From NCBI GenBank assembly GCA_900321035.1, contig ONUH01000022.1, positions 1 through 34,630 of the forward strand: DNA of 34,630 nucleotides, given 5' to 3'. Shown one piece after another: positions 33,023 through 34,630 of this stretch. Source of the DNA: an uncultured Selenomonadales bacterium (lineage in GTDB: Bacteria; Bacillota; Negativicutes; Selenomonadales; Selenomonadaceae). The notes under the pieces are model-generated. The model ran no database searches and was not told the DNA's origin. It was given only the letters and a program-made list of their open reading frames with translations. Made by a program: the position numbers and the translations under genes. The number at the start of each line of letters is the position of its first letter. Position 1 is the stretch's first letter.

Positions 33023-34630
33023 ATGAAAACACGCAACACTCCCCTTACCAACAAGAAAGCGCAGGCCGCCCTTGCGCTGGCCGTCTCGCTGTGGATGGCG
33101 AGCGGCGGCGTCGCGTCAGCGAACAGATACTTTAACGGGGTGACCCTCGAGGGCCCCATTTACGGGGAAGTCACATACGAAGGCGACCTCAAAGGAAACT
33201 CGGTCATCATAAAGAACTCGACCATTACGGGCGGCAAAGATGTTTGCGGCGCCATGACGATGTATGGCAACGCTGTGAATAACACCATCAATTTGCAGAA
33301 TTCGAGCATCATCGCCGATGTTTACGGTGGCTACTCGAAAAGCACGGGCGACGCCATCGGCAATTCCATTACGGCAGACGACACGACGATCTGGGGCAAC
33401 GTTTTCGGCGGCTGTGCGCGCAGCTTGGGCGAGGGCGACGCAAAAAACAACACGGTCACCTTGAATGGCAGTGAGGTCTCGCATACCGTGTACGGCGGCT
33501 GTGTGAAAAGAAGCGGCGGCTACGCTACGGGAAATACCGTCAATGCGGCAAACACAACAGTTTCCATCAACGTTTACGGCGGCTATGTCGAGGGCCCGGG
33601 CAACGCCTCCGGGAATACGATTACGCTGGAAAACACGATGGTCGGGTTTAATGTTGTCGGCGGCAATACAGGCGGCGCGGGCACTTCCTCCGAAAACACG
33701 GTCCGACTGACCAACACAACCGTGTATGGCTCGGTTTGCGGCGGCTACGCTGACAGAGGTGCGTCGATTGTCAACAGCAGCGCCACGGACAATACGGTCC
33801 TGCTGATCAACTCAACCTCGGCCGATGGTGTTTATGGCGGCTATATTGATAAGGGAAGAGGCGACGTCACAGGAAATACCGTTACGCTGAAGGACTCGAA
33901 GACAGGAAAAGACGTGTACGGCGGCAGGACAAATAACGGCAACGCCACTGGGAATACGGTCCGGTTGTTCAACGGAGCCGTGTTCGGTTCCGTATACGGC
34001 GGTTATAGTGCTACAGGCACCGGCGACGCCGTCACCGGCAATACGCTGAATCTTTTCGGTGCGAACAAAGTACATCAGAATGTGAAAAACTTCGAGACCA
34101 TCAACATCCGGCACGCGAAATGGGGAACGCCCTCGCTGACGGCAACCGCCATCACGAACACAGGCGGCGGCCAGCCGACCATCAACACGGAGAACATCCT
34201 GTTTACCGGCGCTTCCAACATCAAAGCGAACCCGACGACGACATTGATTCAAGGGCCGATGGCGGGCTATACGGGAACGATTACCGGCAAGAGGTTCCGG
34301 ATCGGCACGACGCTGGAGGGCAACGGCAAAGTGTCGGTGAACGGAAACGACCTGATTTTCGAGGTGGGTACGAAACCGGACGGCACACCCGATATCGAGG
34401 TACAGGAGCAGACGCACAACGCGCTGATGGGAGCTGGAGCCGGCATGGCAACGCTCTCCGCCGGCAACGACTTCATCGGCACGGCAACGGAAGGCCTCGG
34501 CCTCGCGTCGAACGTCGGCGCGGACGGCGTGTCGTCCTTCGCGCAGATGGGCGGCGGCAGCATGCGGCAGGAAACGGGCAGCCATGTGGACACCCACACC
34601 TGGAACGCGATCCTGGCCCTCGGCCATCAG
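33023..34630 (+). CDS. Autotransporter 2 (partial at the window end)
   Basis: Open for 536 codons to the window edge. ATG 33023 follows AAAGGAAG by about 9 nt. The signal peptide MKTRNTPLTNKKAQAALALA ends near GGVASA. The passenger has about ten repeats of roughly 25-32 residues, each with a VYGGY (or VFGGC, VVGGN) turn, a Gly/Ser loop and GNTV followed by a beta strand, as expected for a right-handed beta-helix. The linker EVQEQTHNALMGAGAGMATLSAGNDFIG leads, in two halves, into the barrel start SSFAQMGGGSMRQETGSHVD. Unlike autotransporter 1 it has no G tract. DNA from about 34513 is almost identical to 31853-31970 of autotransporter 1. Confidence 0.9.
   Translation, partial: MKTRNTPLTNKKAQAALALAVSLWMASGGVASANRYFNGVTLEGPIYGEVTYEGDLKGNSVIIKNSTITGGKDVCGAMTMYGNAVNNTINLQNSSIIADVYGGYSKSTGDAIGNSITADDTTIWGNVFGGCARSLGEGDAKNNTVTLNGSEVSHTVYGGCVKRSGGYATGNTVNAANTTVSINVYGGYVEGPGNASGNTITLENTMVGFNVVGGNTGGAGTSSENTVRLTNTTVYGSVCGGYADRGASIVNSSATDNTVLLINSTSADGVYGGYIDKGRGDVTGNTVTLKDSKTGKDVYGGRTNNGNATGNTVRLFNGAVFGSVYGGYSATGTGDAVTGNTLNLFGANKVHQNVKNFETINIRHAKWGTPSLTATAITNTGGGQPTINTENILFTGASNIKANPTTTLIQGPMAGYTGTITGKRFRIGTTLEGNGKVSVNGNDLIFEVGTKPDGTPDIEVQEQTHNALMGAGAGMATLSAGNDFIGTATEGLGLASNVGADGVSSFAQMGGGSMRQETGSHVDTHTWNAILALGHQ

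Noticed and set aside
33812..34627. Minus-strand frame opposite autotransporter 2
   Set aside because: The plus strand is open for 536 codons with a signal peptide and regular VYGG/GNTV repeats.

Overview
The window is a chromosomal replication-origin region from a GC-rich, diderm member of the Firmicutes, most likely class Negativicutes. The gene order yidD-rnpA-rpmH / oriC / dnaA-dnaN-S4-recF-DUF721-DUF370-gyrB is the Firmicutes origin order, while the autotransporters at the right end (signal peptide, GNTV/VYGG repeat passenger, beta-barrel ending in Phe) require an outer membrane. Genus cannot be fixed from the sequence alone.

Layout. 1-2305: the trailer end of a CRISPR array (37-nt repeat ending ATTGAAAC, spacers of about 33-37 nt) with no cas gene in view; several repeats are split by short palindromic elements. 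2532-5923: an accessory island made of an HNH nuclease with hydrophobic segments, a small secreted-type protein, and five tandem paralogous small genes, four of them strikingly AT-rich. This resembles a polymorphic-toxin/multi-immunity locus. 6028-11973: metabolic genes, namely a short cobalamin-dependent methionine synthase, an ArsC/Spx-like fusion protein, pfkA (minus strand) and a stand-alone AICAR formyltransferase. 12003-12499: a palindromic repeat element of about 500 bp. 12753-13001: an orphan Nif11-like RiPP precursor. 13162-14748: two exported or anchored proteins of unknown function.

14745-29055 is the origin block. On the minus strand lie rpmH-rnpA-yidD-yidC-jag, then mnmE-mnmG, then rsmG with a membrane-anchored protein. 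On the plus strand lie dnaA, dnaN, the S4 protein gene, recF, a zinc-ribbon DciA-like gene, a DUF370 gene and gyrB. DnaA boxes lie on both sides of dnaA, so the origin looks bipartite. A perfect parS site lies at 29772-29787, beyond a CBS-domain gene. A second, inverted copy of the 500-bp element (29966-30503) closes the block.

30858-34630: two related autotransporter genes. The first carries a 9-G tract just after its start codon that puts the conserved start out of frame, so it looks phase variable and currently OFF. The second has an intact start and runs off the window end. The strongest leads are the element-riddled CRISPR repeats, the nuclease plus tandem-paralogue island, the poly-G switch, the inverted palindromic elements flanking oriC, and the orphan RiPP precursor.
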